From the NCBI GenBank assembly GCA_002418005.1, contig DIDF01000093.1, positions 14,943 through 78,942 on the forward strand: DNA of 64,000 nucleotides, written 5' to 3'. This document shows, in pieces, positions 53,363-61,702 of this stretch (its first letter is position 1; every line of letters starts with the position of its first letter). Under the pieces are notes generated by a model that had not been told where the DNA came from, searched no databases, and saw only the letters and a program-made list of their open reading frames with translations. This stretch comes from Lactobacillaceae bacterium UBA5807 (GTDB lineage: Bacteria > Bacillota > Bacilli > Lactobacillales > Lactobacillaceae). A program made the position numbers and the translations under genes.

Positions 53363-53683
53363 ATGAAAGATTTAACTGAACTGATGAAGGGCCTGCTTGA
53401 AGGCATGGTTCTTCAGATAATCAGCCGAGGGGAAACTTATGGATATGCAATTACCAATACGTTAGTCAAAATGGGCTTTGAGGATATTGTGGAAGGTACC
53501 GTTTATACAGTTCTGATAAGACTGGAAAAACAGAAATTGATTTCATTTACTAAAAAGAAATCTAACAAAGGACCAGCAAGAAAGTTTTATTCGTTGACTG
53601 AAGCTGGTAGAACATACTTAAATAATTTCTGGCAAAAATGGAATTTTGTAAGCAACAAAATGCAAGAAATAAGGGAGAAATAA
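53363..53683 (+). CDS. PadR family transcriptional regulator
   Basis: 106 residues. The winged helix starts LLEGMVLQIISRGETYGYAITNTLVKMGF and continues with GTVYTVLIRLEKQKLI and KGPARKFYSLTEAGRTYLNNFW. Short subtype without the long C-terminal dimer helix pair. GGAGGTGA precedes the ATG. The DUF1048 gene follows after 2 bases. PadR-DUF1048 pairs often regulate exporters in LAB; the exporter is not obvious here, although the small membrane protein downstream could belong to the unit. Confidence 0.92.
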   Translation: MKDLTELMKGLLEGMVLQIISRGETYGYAITNTLVKMGFEDIVEGTVYTVLIRLEKQKLISFTKKKSNKGPARKFYSLTEAGRTYLNNFWQKWNFVSNKMQEIREK

Positions 53684-53685
53684 TT

Positions 53686-54024
53686 ATGACAAATTTGTTA
53701 TCAAAGTTGATTGGTGAAAAGAAAGAATATCAAGAGTATCAAAACGAAATTAACCAACTTCCCAAAGATTATTCAACTATGATGAAAGCTTTGGAATCAT
53801 ACATGTGGAATTATGCCAAGGGCGATGGTTTTATGAAAGTCTTGCGGGCAGTATTAGAGATGTTTCAAGAATCAGCTAGTGAGAATGTTCCAATTAATCT
53901 AGTGATTGGCAAAGATCCAGTTGCTTTTGCAGATAAGATTATGGCTGAATATCCTGATGATTTGTGGATTTCCAAACAACGGCAGAAATTAACTGATCAA
54001 TATAAAAAGATTTTAAAAAGCTAG
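53686..54024 (+). CDS. DUF1048 domain-containing protein
   Basis: 112 residues from the ATG at 53686 (AGGGAG upstream); a longer frame starts inside padR and is less likely. All-helical and highly charged: KLIGEKKEYQEYQNEINQLPKDYSTMMKALESYMWNYA, then DPVAFADKIMAEYPDD. This matches the DUF1048 family, usually encoded beside PadR regulators. Function unknown; it may modulate PadR. Confidence 0.85.
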   Translation: MTNLLSKLIGEKKEYQEYQNEINQLPKDYSTMMKALESYMWNYAKGDGFMKVLRAVLEMFQESASENVPINLVIGKDPVAFADKIMAEYPDDLWISKQRQKLTDQYKKILKS

Positions 54025-54164
54025 GAATAAAAAAATCTAGGTTAAATTTTAATAATTTCAAGATAAATCAGCTAACAAATAAAACATCTCTTTTTACTTG
54101 TTTTTATCTATCAGGGTATAAAATTACTTTGAAGATGACAGCTAAGTAAAAGGGGATGTTATCC

Positions 54165-54404
54165 ATGAAGTTCAACAAGAAATTTTATAAAAATGGCGAG
54201 TTTTGGGTTGGATTGATATCGCTTGGATTTTTGATTGTCTTGATGTTGGATAATCAAACCAACCGTTTTGGCCTTACATGGTGGATAGGAGTTATCGTGG
54301 GAATTGTCGCTTTAATATACTTCCTCTATGTGGGTGTTAATGCCAGTGATTTTGCCGATAATTCAAAGGATAAGAAGCACTCAAACATTTTAAAATTTAA
54401 ATAG
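54165..54404 (+). CDS. Small two-helix membrane protein
   Basis: 79 residues from the ATG at 54165, nine bases after AAGGGG; the ATG at 54156 abuts that site. Two hydrophobic helices (about 14-28 and 38-58) and a basic C-terminal tail. No family recognised. A terminator follows directly. It may be regulated with the PadR pair 140 bases upstream. Confidence 0.65.
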   Translation: MKFNKKFYKNGEFWVGLISLGFLIVLMLDNQTNRFGLTWWIGVIVGIVALIYFLYVGVNASDFADNSKDKKHSNILKFK

Positions 54405-54438
54405 AAAAAAAACAGCCGGTTTTTAACTGGCTGTTTTT
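54405..54438. terminator. Bidirectional terminator
   Basis: AAAACAGCCGGT pairs with ACTGGCTGTTTT (one mismatch) with A and T runs, between convergent genes. Confidence 0.85.
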
Positions 54439-54494
54439 AGTGTAGTTTGAGATGTGTTTTTACCTTTTGCTAGGAACTGCGTTCGAATGAATCT

Positions 54495-55456
54495 TTAAGC
54501 TTCAGATTTTGCGGCATCTTCGCCGGTAACTTTAGCATAAGTATCTTCAAATCTGGTCTTAATATAATTAGCAGATTTAGCCAACTTTTCTTTTTCTTCA
54601 TCGGTTAATTTGAGTTGGACTTGTTCAACCACTCCTTGACGGCCAACAACGGCTGGATAAAAAAGATAAACACCATAGTCTTTTCTATAGTTGGAAACAG
54701 GCAATTCAGTATGAGCATCACTCATGACAACATTAGCTAAACGAACTGCCGCTGAGGCAATTCCATAGTTGGTATAGTGTTTGCCATGAAAGACTGTGTA
54801 TCCGCGGCACGGGCAATTTCATCCAATTTATTAAGGTCGATGTTTCGTTCTTTGGCAACATCAACCATTGGGTTACCTAATACCCGAACTGCAGACCATG
54901 CAGTAAATTGAGAATTTCCGTGTTCGCCTAAGTTGTAGCCATCAATTGAACGAGGGTCCAAATCAAGTTCTTGAGCAACAGCCCGACGCATTCTTGATGA
55001 ATCAAGTAATGTTCCCGTTCCCATAACTTTGTTCTTTGGAAATCCTGTTAATTTCTGATACATATTGGTAATAACATCGCAAGGATTGGTAATATCAATT
55101 AAAACACCATGAAATCCTGATGCTTTTAACTTCTTGGCAACATCGACAACGGCTTTACTGGTAAATGGTAATTCAATAAAGCGGTCATGGGCTTTGTTGT
55201 CCTTTTGTAATTTAATGTTACCAACAGCTGAGATAACAACATCAGCATCTTTTAAGGCTGAATAATCATTAACGGTAATGTTAGTGTGGGAATCAATGTT
55301 AGCCATCGCATCTCTGAAATCCTTTGCATCAGCATTTACCTTTAACTCATTAGTATCAATTAAAACTATGTCGTCAGCATAACCTTCTGCAATTATGTAA
55401 TGCGCTACAGTGGATCCGACGTGACCCATTCCGATGACTCCGACTTTTCTAGGCAT
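54495..55456 (-). pseudogene. L-2-hydroxyisocaproate dehydrogenase/L-lactate dehydrogenase family, interrupted by a frameshift
   Basis: From the ATG at 55456 (AAAGGAG upstream) the frame encodes [14 protein letters not shown] (NAD site), [17 protein letters not shown] and the catalytic His motif [12 protein letters not shown], then goes out of frame after ARAADT. The second frame resumes with [36 protein letters not shown] and ends at 54495. Removing two bases from the GTGT run at 54796-54799 restores a 319-residue protein, the family's normal length. The enzyme reduces branched 2-oxo acids to L-2-hydroxy acids with NADH. Otherwise well conserved, so the break is recent or a sequencing error. 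In-frame codons upstream of 55456 are not part of the gene. Confidence 0.87.
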
Positions 55457-55490
55457 AAAATACCACTCCTTTAAATTTAAGTATATTGGC

Positions 55491-55518
55491 AGTTTAACAC
55501 GTGACAAATTCACGTCAA
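55491..55518 (-). promoter_or_regulatory. Promoter of the L-HicDH gene with a palindromic operator in the spacer
   Basis: On the minus strand TTGACG (55518-55513) and TAAACT (55496-55491) are 16 bases apart. The perfect palindrome ACGTGA-N5-TCACGT (55499-55515) lies across the spacer and the end of the -35. Repressor control is inferred; the regulator is unknown. Confidence 0.6.
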
Positions 55519-55676
55519 CATTAAAATTTAACATTATTAGAAAGTGTCTAATGTGCTCCAAGTGGCATTGCCTTGTTAGCAGGGATGATGTTACTTCTTT
55601 ACATTTTGAATACAAAGCGGTTTTTAAATTAGAAAAGAATAAGAAGGCTTAGTTAGGTCCGAATTAAATCAAAATT

Positions 55677-55713
55677 AAAAAAGCTCAAGGGAGAAATTCC
55701 TTGAACTTTTTTA
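55677..55713. terminator. Terminator downstream of the zinc alcohol dehydrogenase
   Basis: AAAAAGCTCAAGG pairs with CCTTGAACTTTTT (one mismatch) around GAGAAATT, read leftward. Confidence 0.85.
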
Positions 55714-55755
55714 AGAAGACTGGGTTGATATCTTTTTCGAATTTTAAGTTTAGTA

Positions 55756-56889
55756 TTATTCCCCAGGTTTATAATCCTTATCCATGATCATTACTGGTTT
55801 GATTACGGAACCATCAAGTGAAGCATCATTTGCTTCATTAATTTGATCGAAATCATAGAATTTTTCCAGTTTATCAAACGGAAATTTTCCAGCTTTCCAG
55901 AAATTAATTAAAGTAGTGATTGCCAGTTGAGGAATAGCGTCGCCCATCAAAACACCGTCAACATGTTTTTGAAAGGCGGTTAATTCGTTCCAAGTTTGGA
56001 AGGAAAGTTCTTTAGTAGTAACTGCAATGGGAGCAAGATGCCCGCCAGACGCTAATGCATCCACGGCCTGGTGCATAACTGGGGCAACTCCGGTGGTATC
56101 AATGGCATAATCAACTCCCTGGCCGTTAGTAAGTTCTTTTACTTTTGCAACCCAATCTTCATCAGCACTGTTAATTGTATCAGTAGCCCCGAGTTCCTTT
56201 GCCTGAGCTAAACGGTTATCATGAATATCCACGCAAATAATTTTTTCACAGCCTTTGATTTTGGCAGCCATTAAGGCTCCTGAACCAACCGCGCCTGTCC
56301 CAACAATCGCAATTGTGGAACCTTCTTTAGGATTTAAACCGTTGAAAACTGTTCCTGATCCAGTAATAAAACCACAACCCAATGGACCGACTTTTCTTAA
56401 ATCGACATCTTTGCCGACAACGGTAACGTTTCGATCTTGGACCAAGGTTTCTGTGGTAAAGGATGACTGATTAAAAAAGTTAGAAACATTGGTTCCATCA
56501 TCTTTGCTGAAAGCAAATGATCCATCTGGGCGGGTTCCGGCGGTATTTAACTTAGCCCAATTTATACATGAAGACGGGTGGCCGCGCAAACAGTTCTTGC
56601 AGGTACCGTCATAATCGTAGGAAAGAACAACGTGGTCGCCAACGTGGACGGTAGTGACGTAATCACCAATCTTTTCAACAATTCCGGCACCTTCGTGACC
56701 AACAATTCCCGGATAAGCATAAGCCCCAGCAGAACCGTCTCGCACAGCCTGGTCAGTATGACAGATTCCTGATGCGACAATGTGCACTAATACTTCGTGG
56801 GCTTTTGGCTGATCATCTACTTGAATTTTTTCAAGTTTAAATGGATCATTAACTTTTTCTATAACTGCTCCTGTAATTGTTTTTGTCAT
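55756..56889 (-). CDS. NAD(P)-dependent zinc alcohol dehydrogenase (aryl-alcohol dehydrogenase type)
   Basis: 377 residues from the ATG at 56889; the ATG at 56898 directly abuts the AAAGGAGG site. Catalytic zinc site: Cys in SGICHTDQAV and His-Glu in GHEGAGIVEKIG. NAD site: VGTGAVGSGALMAAKI with VDIHDNR. In the structural-zinc loop the first Cys of the usual four is replaced by Asp (YDYDGTCKNCLRGHPSSC). The GPLGCGFITGSGTVFN segment is typical of class III/benzyl-alcohol-type enzymes. It probably oxidises aromatic or medium-chain alcohols. A small dyad TGCATCTCTATGCA lies at about 56943-56956 upstream. Confidence 0.9.
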   Translation of the reverse strand: MTKTITGAVIEKVNDPFKLEKIQVDDQPKAHEVLVHIVASGICHTDQAVRDGSAGAYAYPGIVGHEGAGIVEKIGDYVTTVHVGDHVVLSYDYDGTCKNCLRGHPSSCINWAKLNTAGTRPDGSFAFSKDDGTNVSNFFNQSSFTTETLVQDRNVTVVGKDVDLRKVGPLGCGFITGSGTVFNGLNPKEGSTIAIVGTGAVGSGALMAAKIKGCEKIICVDIHDNRLAQAKELGATDTINSADEDWVAKVKELTNGQGVDYAIDTTGVAPVMHQAVDALASGGHLAPIAVTTKELSFQTWNELTAFQKHVDGVLMGDAIPQLAITTLINFWKAGKFPFDKLEKFYDFDQINEANDASLDGSVIKPVMIMDKDYKPGE

Positions 56890-57044
56890 TTCAAACATCC
56901 TCCTTTAAAATGAAACAAACAAAAGTCATAAACAAAAAGTAATGCATCTCTATGCACCTAAAAATATAACGGTTTGTGGGGTGTGAACAAAGAAAAAGCA
57001 TCTTTTTATTTTGTTTCATTAGGAGATATTGAAGCTATGTATAA

Positions 57045-57083
57045 GAAAAAATCTCCTCAGAAATGGTTCAAATCTGAGGAGAT
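57045..57083 (-). terminator. Terminator of the heme-uptake operon
   Basis: Read leftward, CTCCTCAGAT pairs with (A)TCTGAGGAG around TTGAACCATT, followed by ATTTTTTC. It lies just after the ATPase stop codon. Confidence 0.85.
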
Positions 57084-57093
57084 AATTATTTAA

Positions 57094-57855
57094 TTATTCT
57101 GGAATCTGAATCACGTACGGGCCGTACTGCGGAATATTTACAACTTTAATTTTTGAGTTAAACAAATCGGCCAAAATATTCTCGTTGGTTAAATCCATTG
57201 GGGCTTTATCATAAACCTTTTGACCATTTTTAATGCACCAAATTTCATCCGAAATTTTCAAAGCTTGATTAATGTCATGAAGAACCATAACTACGGTTAA
57301 ATTATGTTCTTTTTGAAGTTTCTTTATCAGATTCATTAACTCGGCTTGATAATGGATGTCAAGGTATGTGGTTGGCTCATCAAGCAATAAGTAATCCGGA
57401 TCTTGAGCAATTGCAGCAGCAAGCCAAACTCGCTGCTGCTGTCCTCCTGATAGGGTATTAATAGATTTATCAACCAACTTATCCAAATGGGTTTCTTGAA
57501 TTATTGGTTTAATTTCCCCATTTGAGATCGTCGCTAAAGTTCCATGATAAGGGCTGCGGCCTGTTTTAACAATATCTTCAACGGTCATTTCATCATAAAG
57601 CCGGTTGCGCTGGGCCACCACGGCAATTTTTTGAGCTCTTTTTTTGATGTCCATTTCAAAGACTTGTTGCCCATCAATTGTAACTTTACCAGAAATCGGT
57701 CTTAGTTCACCGGCCATTAATTGGAGAATGGTGGATTTCCCAGCTCCATTTGGCCCAATCAAACAAAGAATTTTTCCGGTTGGAACAATTCCGGAAATGG
57801 ATTCGATTAGTGGTTTGTTTTTTGAATAGCGAAAACTAACTTTGTCTAACTCCAT
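57094..57855 (-). CDS. Heme/iron-complex ABC transporter, ATP-binding protein (FecE/FhuC type)
   Basis: 253 residues. Walker A GPNGAGKST, the siderophore-family segment TGRSPYHGTLATIS, signature LSGGQQQRVWLAAAIAQDPD, Walker B LLLDEPTTYLD and the switch region MVLHDINQAL. It powers import by the permease encoded at 57836; its gene overlaps that one by 20 bases. Last gene of the leftward NEAT/Isd-like operon, so heme is the likely cargo. Confidence 0.9.
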   Translation of the reverse strand: MELDKVSFRYSKNKPLIESISGIVPTGKILCLIGPNGAGKSTILQLMAGELRPISGKVTIDGQQVFEMDIKKRAQKIAVVAQRNRLYDEMTVEDIVKTGRSPYHGTLATISNGEIKPIIQETHLDKLVDKSINTLSGGQQQRVWLAAAIAQDPDYLLLDEPTTYLDIHYQAELMNLIKKLQKEHNLTVVMVLHDINQALKISDEIWCIKNGQKVYDKAPMDLTNENILADLFNSKIKVVNIPQYGPYVIQIPE

Positions 57856-58798
57856 AGAAGTCCTTTCTTTCCAGCATCAAAACCAGGAATATTCCACCAA
57901 TTACAGTCATAACATTTGCCACAGGAATCTCACTGGGAACCACGACCACCCGACTGAATGTATCGGCGATTAAAAGGGTCCAAGCACCAAGCAGCATGGA
58001 GAATGGGACGATTGTCTGGTAATCGTGGCCGACAAAATATCTTGCTAGATTAGGGACAATTATTCCTAAAAAGGGGATTGTTCCAACTATCGACGTTACA
58101 TTGGATGCTAGGTATAATACTAAGAATAAAATTCCTCTGCGCATGGTCGAAGCTGAAACACCAATGGTTGCCAACTTTTCGTCCGACATTTTTAAATAAT
58201 TTGCCCACGGAGTAATGAAAATTGCGGCAAACAAACCGATTACGCCAAAGACTAACAGCATCAAAGTTTGATTCCAAGTAATCGCGTTGAATGAACCGGT
58301 GCTGCTGATTGAATTTGCTGTAAACAGTTGCTGAATGCCAACAAAGGTTAAATTTAGGGCAATTCCAACGATAATTAGCCGGTAAGGGCTTTTTAAAACG
58401 GTTTTATTTACCAAGACATGTAGGGCAATAACGCCCCCAAGAAAAGCAAGAGCCCATTTAGCAAATGGGTTCAAGGTAAACATTAAACTTCCAAACATGA
58501 TCAACAAATCACCGCCAGAAGTTAGCCCCAAAATGCTTGGGTCAGCTAAACGATTACGGAATACTGCCTGACTGAAAGCCCCAGCCATTGCAAGCATTCC
58601 ACCACATAGTAGGCTGGCAATAATTCTAGGTAATCGAATGGTGAACAATGTATTGAAATCATTTCCCTGGTTATTTGAGAATGCGGCGAGCAAACGAGAA
58701 AGGGACCAAAATTGAGTCCCTAACAACATTGCAAATAAAATGGTTATTAAAAGTAAAATGATGACAAATGTATAACTATATTTTTGCTTTGCGGTCAT
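57836..58798 (-). CDS. Heme/iron-complex ABC transporter, permease (FecCD type)
   Basis: 320 residues with about 8-10 helices. Landmarks are TIRLPRIIASLLCGGMLAMAGAFSQAVFRNRLADPSILGLTSGGDL and the coupling region GTIPFLGIIVPNLARYFVGHDYQTIVP, both characteristic of BtuC/FecCD/IsdF permeases. Its start overlaps the binding-protein stop by 4 bases. Confidence 0.93.
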   Translation of the reverse strand: MTAKQKYSYTFVIILLLITILFAMLLGTQFWSLSRLLAAFSNNQGNDFNTLFTIRLPRIIASLLCGGMLAMAGAFSQAVFRNRLADPSILGLTSGGDLLIMFGSLMFTLNPFAKWALAFLGGVIALHVLVNKTVLKSPYRLIIVGIALNLTFVGIQQLFTANSISSTGSFNAITWNQTLMLLVFGVIGLFAAIFITPWANYLKMSDEKLATIGVSASTMRRGILFLVLYLASNVTSIVGTIPFLGIIVPNLARYFVGHDYQTIVPFSMLLGAWTLLIADTFSRVVVVPSEIPVANVMTVIGGIFLVLMLERKDFYGVRQS

Positions 58799-59694
58799 TG
58801 ATTTCCTCCGTTTGTCGGATACAACCAGTTTGAAACAATTTTGAGGGCGGTTGAAACTTTCATATTAGCAGTGGCGTCAAAGTTTGGCTCGGTTAGGTTA
58901 TATACGCGATGATTTTTGACGGCAGGAATGGTCTTCCACATTGGGTCTGACTTAAATTCCTGGTTAAATTGAGGGATAACCATTCCCGGCAACGCATGGG
59001 CTAATCGCAAAATTACTTGGGGTTGTTTTGCTTTTATTGATTCATCATTTGGTTCCATATAAACCTGGCTAGAAGAAGTGTATACATTATTTCCGCCAGC
59101 TAGACGAACTAAATCGCCAACATAAGAAAGGTTGGTAGCTATCATGTAACCTGCTCCAGGAAGACCCATTAATACCAAAACTCGTGGCTTTCGGTGATGT
59201 TTTCTAGCAATTTTTTGAATTTGAGCTTTGGTTTGGTTGATTTGGTTATTAGCAGCCTGGGCCTGCTTTTGTCGATTATAGGTTTTCCCGAACTGAGTAA
59301 CAACACTTTGTAGCTCAGCTACATTATTTAATTTTAAAAAGTGAGGTTTGATGTTCTGAGCTTTGAAGGCTTTTCCAAATTGATCGCTCAATATATCAAC
59401 TGAATAGACAGCAGTTGGGTGCAGTTGAGAAATCTTTTCGTAACTTGGGCTCATTGGGCTGCCGACTCGAGGAGTATTTTTATATCTCGCTGGCATCTTG
59501 TTTTGAGTGGTTGGAACACCAGCCAAATCTAGATTGAGCTTATCAGCAATTTGAACTATGGCAAAAGTTGTGGCGACAATTCGAGGATGATTTGCCTGTG
59601 AACGTTTGATGTTCAAAGCAAAAACGCCACCAACGACTGCCAGTAAAACAATAACAACTAATGACCATAATGCAATTTTTCTGGGTGATTTCAT
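58795..59694 (-). CDS. IsdE-like heme-binding protein of the ABC importer
   Basis: 299 residues. An N-terminal membrane anchor (about 9-28) without a lipobox cysteine precedes a two-lobed class III binding protein: RIVATTFAIVQIADKLNLDLAGVP, then GSPMSPSYEKISQLHPTAVY. Met81 (GSPMSP) and His233 (LAHALPG) occur where S. aureus IsdE uses Met78 and His229 as heme ligands. That is strong evidence for heme rather than siderophore. It hands cargo to the FecCD permease, translationally coupled downstream. The gene lies 15 bases after the membrane-anchored NEAT-like gene. Confidence 0.85.
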   Translation of the reverse strand: MKSPRKIALWSLVVIVLLAVVGGVFALNIKRSQANHPRIVATTFAIVQIADKLNLDLAGVPTTQNKMPARYKNTPRVGSPMSPSYEKISQLHPTAVYSVDILSDQFGKAFKAQNIKPHFLKLNNVAELQSVVTQFGKTYNRQKQAQAANNQINQTKAQIQKIARKHHRKPRVLVLMGLPGAGYMIATNLSYVGDLVRLAGGNNVYTSSSQVYMEPNDESIKAKQPQVILRLAHALPGMVIPQFNQEFKSDPMWKTIPAVKNHRVYNLTEPNFDATANMKVSTALKIVSNWLYPTNGGNQ

Positions 59695-59709
59695 TATTAT
59701 CCCTCCAGA

Positions 59710-60492
59710 TTAGTTCTTGCGATAGAAGTAATAGCCACCACCAAGAACGGCAGCAATAATTACCACAATTCCACCAATAATTACCGGCATCTTGCTTGGG
59801 TTGTTGCCTGATTGTTTGTTACTGTTGGCCTTGTCAGGTTGAGCAGCAGTGTTATTGGCTGAATTGGAAGATGGTGAGGAGCCATTTTTACCATTCTTGT
59901 TCTTTTTATTGTTCTTATTGGCATTTTTGCCTTTATTGTTTTTACTGCCATTGTTTTTGTTTTTACTAGCTGACGATTTTTTGCTGTTAGAACTTTTGCC
60001 GTTTGAATTGTTGTTATTTGCTGCGGCACTTGCCGATGACCCAGAGGACAAACTTGGTAGATTAGAAGTACTAAACTTAAAGTCAATTAGATGACGAGCC
60101 TTATAAACTCCCGGAACATCAATGGCTAATTTAGCAATCACTCTTGGACCAAGATTGCGGATGGGAAATGAGTAATAATAATTTGAATAACCCTGGGAGT
60201 CTTTAACTTTTCTAATTGATAGCGGCGCCTGATTATTGACCCACAGAACTTTGACTGGAAATGAGCCCAAGTTTTTGGCGGTTCTGCAGTCCATGGTAAC
60301 AATATAATGGTTGCCACTAGTGGTTATTTGGGCAGGACGGACAAAATATCCGGCGGCCATAGAAGTTTGGTTAGTTGCATGCCTTAGTGAATGATAAGAA
60401 ATGGGTTGGGCAAATACCATGACTGATTGAACCATCAAAAATAATCCGGCAACAAGAAATGTCAACAGAAGCTTAGTTTTTGAAAATTTCAA
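59710..60492 (-). CDS. Membrane-anchored NEAT-like domain protein
   Basis: 260 residues. Signal peptide (1-28, ending VFAQP), then one NEAT-like domain (about 33-140) with the lip-helix motif TSMAAGYF and a closing strand DVPGVYKARHLIDFKF. A Ser/Asn/Lys/Gly-rich stalk follows (about 145-230). A C-terminal transmembrane helix with a basic tail closes the protein (MPVIIGGIVVIIAAVLGGGYYFYRKN). No LPxTG sorting signal is present, so it is held in the membrane. It is placed to receive heme from the secreted proteins and pass it to IsdE. The first Tyr of the usual YxxxY heme motif appears absent. Confidence 0.78.
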   Translation of the reverse strand: MKFSKTKLLLTFLVAGLFLMVQSVMVFAQPISYHSLRHATNQTSMAAGYFVRPAQITTSGNHYIVTMDCRTAKNLGSFPVKVLWVNNQAPLSIRKVKDSQGYSNYYYSFPIRNLGPRVIAKLAIDVPGVYKARHLIDFKFSTSNLPSLSSGSSASAAANNNNSNGKSSNSKKSSASKNKNNGSKNNKGKNANKNNKKNKNGKNGSSPSSNSANNTAAQPDKANSNKQSGNNPSKMPVIIGGIVVIIAAVLGGGYYFYRKN

Positions 60493-60529
60493 TATTTCTT
60501 CCTCTCGATTCCCTAATTATTTTAAAGCG

Positions 60530-61516
60530 TTATTTAAAATCAAAACGAATAGTATAAGTGGCGTTCTCGACATGGGGAACATCAACATGAATCTGGGCTT
60601 TAAAGACTTTATTTAAACTGGAAAGCTTTTTAACGTAGAAATAATAGCTCATTGTATAGTCTTTGGAAGTCTGGCCATATTTGATTCTTGATGACGGAAC
60701 CTTTTTGCCCATTACAGAAACTGGTTTTACAGCTTTACTGCCAATTTTGAGGGCTTTCTTGTATTTAACGTTGAAAGTGACTTTGTAATCTTTGCTGCCC
60801 TTAGCTTTAGAGATTTGGGCAATGTGAGTATAGAACTTATTTGCAACGGACTTTGAACTACCAGAAGATTGTAAGACAACGTATCTTTTTGAAGGATCTT
60901 GATTAGTTGTTGTGGTAGTTTTTGTAACAGTAGTGACTGTCTTAACTACTTTCGTGGTGGTGGTTGTCGGCATTACTGCATTATTTGGCGTTGTACTTGA
61001 GCTGGTAGTTGTGGCTGCCGGGTTACTTGGTGTAGCTGTAGTCGTTGCAGAAGGTGCTGCTTTGATTAAAGTAGCGTTTTCTAATTGAACTTGGAATTGA
61101 GCTGTTTGATTCATTGCTCCAATTACCGGAACGTGAAGTTGAAAAGCAACTTGTGAAATGTCGGCACCAGAGTTTTGAGTATAAGTTAAATCTTCTTGAG
61201 TTCCTTCGTATTGGTTACTCTCAACAACTGGTTGGCCGTTTACTGTTACGCCTTTGATGTATTGTGCACCAGTAGTCGTGACGGTGATTGAATATTTTCC
61301 GTTAGAAACGTTAACTGTAGCTGTTGGTTTAAAAAATTGGTTGGCCATTGAAGCTGTAGTGCTGCCAGTTTTTAAAACTGTAAACGGTGCGGTATAAGTT
61401 CCGTCTTTTAAGTTAGCATCTGCTTTAACCTGAGATGTTCCTAAGAATAAAGTGAACACAAAGGTTAGAGCAATTGCTAAAATTAATATAATTCTGTTAT
61501 TTTTAAGTCTCTTCAT
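60530..61516 (-). CDS. Secreted protein with two NEAT-like domains
   Basis: 328 residues. Signal peptide (about 1-33, cleavage near VKADA), a first NEAT-like domain (about 35-150) with TASMANQFF, a Thr-rich linker (about 152-215), and a second NEAT-like domain (about 217-328) with SKSVANKFY and the end NATYTIRFDFK. No membrane or wall anchor, so it is presumably released as a hemophore, comparable in design to Bacillus IsdX proteins. The second domain is closely similar to the 61703-62203 protein. The canonical YxxxY motif is not evident in either domain. Confidence 0.75.
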   Translation of the reverse strand: MKRLKNNRIILILAIALTFVFTLFLGTSQVKADANLKDGTYTAPFTVLKTGSTTASMANQFFKPTATVNVSNGKYSITVTTTGAQYIKGVTVNGQPVVESNQYEGTQEDLTYTQNSGADISQVAFQLHVPVIGAMNQTAQFQVQLENATLIKAAPSATTTATPSNPAATTTSSSTTPNNAVMPTTTTTKVVKTVTTVTKTTTTTNQDPSKRYVVLQSSGSSKSVANKFYTHIAQISKAKGSKDYKVTFNVKYKKALKIGSKAVKPVSVMGKKVPSSRIKYGQTSKDYTMSYYFYVKKLSSLNKVFKAQIHVDVPHVENATYTIRFDFK

Positions 61517-61543
61517 ACAAATTCCCCCAAAATAGTTTATTGA

Positions 61544-61580
61544 TTGAATTCACATTCAATTAGCTAATGTGAATTTTCAA
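61544..61580 (-). promoter_or_regulatory. Palindrome upstream of the two-domain NEAT-like gene
   Basis: TTGAATTCACATT (61544-61556) faces AATGTGAATTTTCAA (61566-61580), a dyad of at least 11 paired bases lying 28-64 bases before the ATG. No T run follows it on the minus strand, so an operator or an mRNA hairpin is more likely than a terminator. It does not resemble a standard Fur box. Confidence 0.5.
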
Positions 61581-61702
61581 GATCAAATAAATAAAATTTA
61601 AGTACTAAATATAGAAATTCTAAATAGTTTTTTCATAATAAAAAAATCATTCTAAAAACTGCCTAAAATTATAATTTTTTCTTGAAAGGGCCATTAAGAT
61701 AA

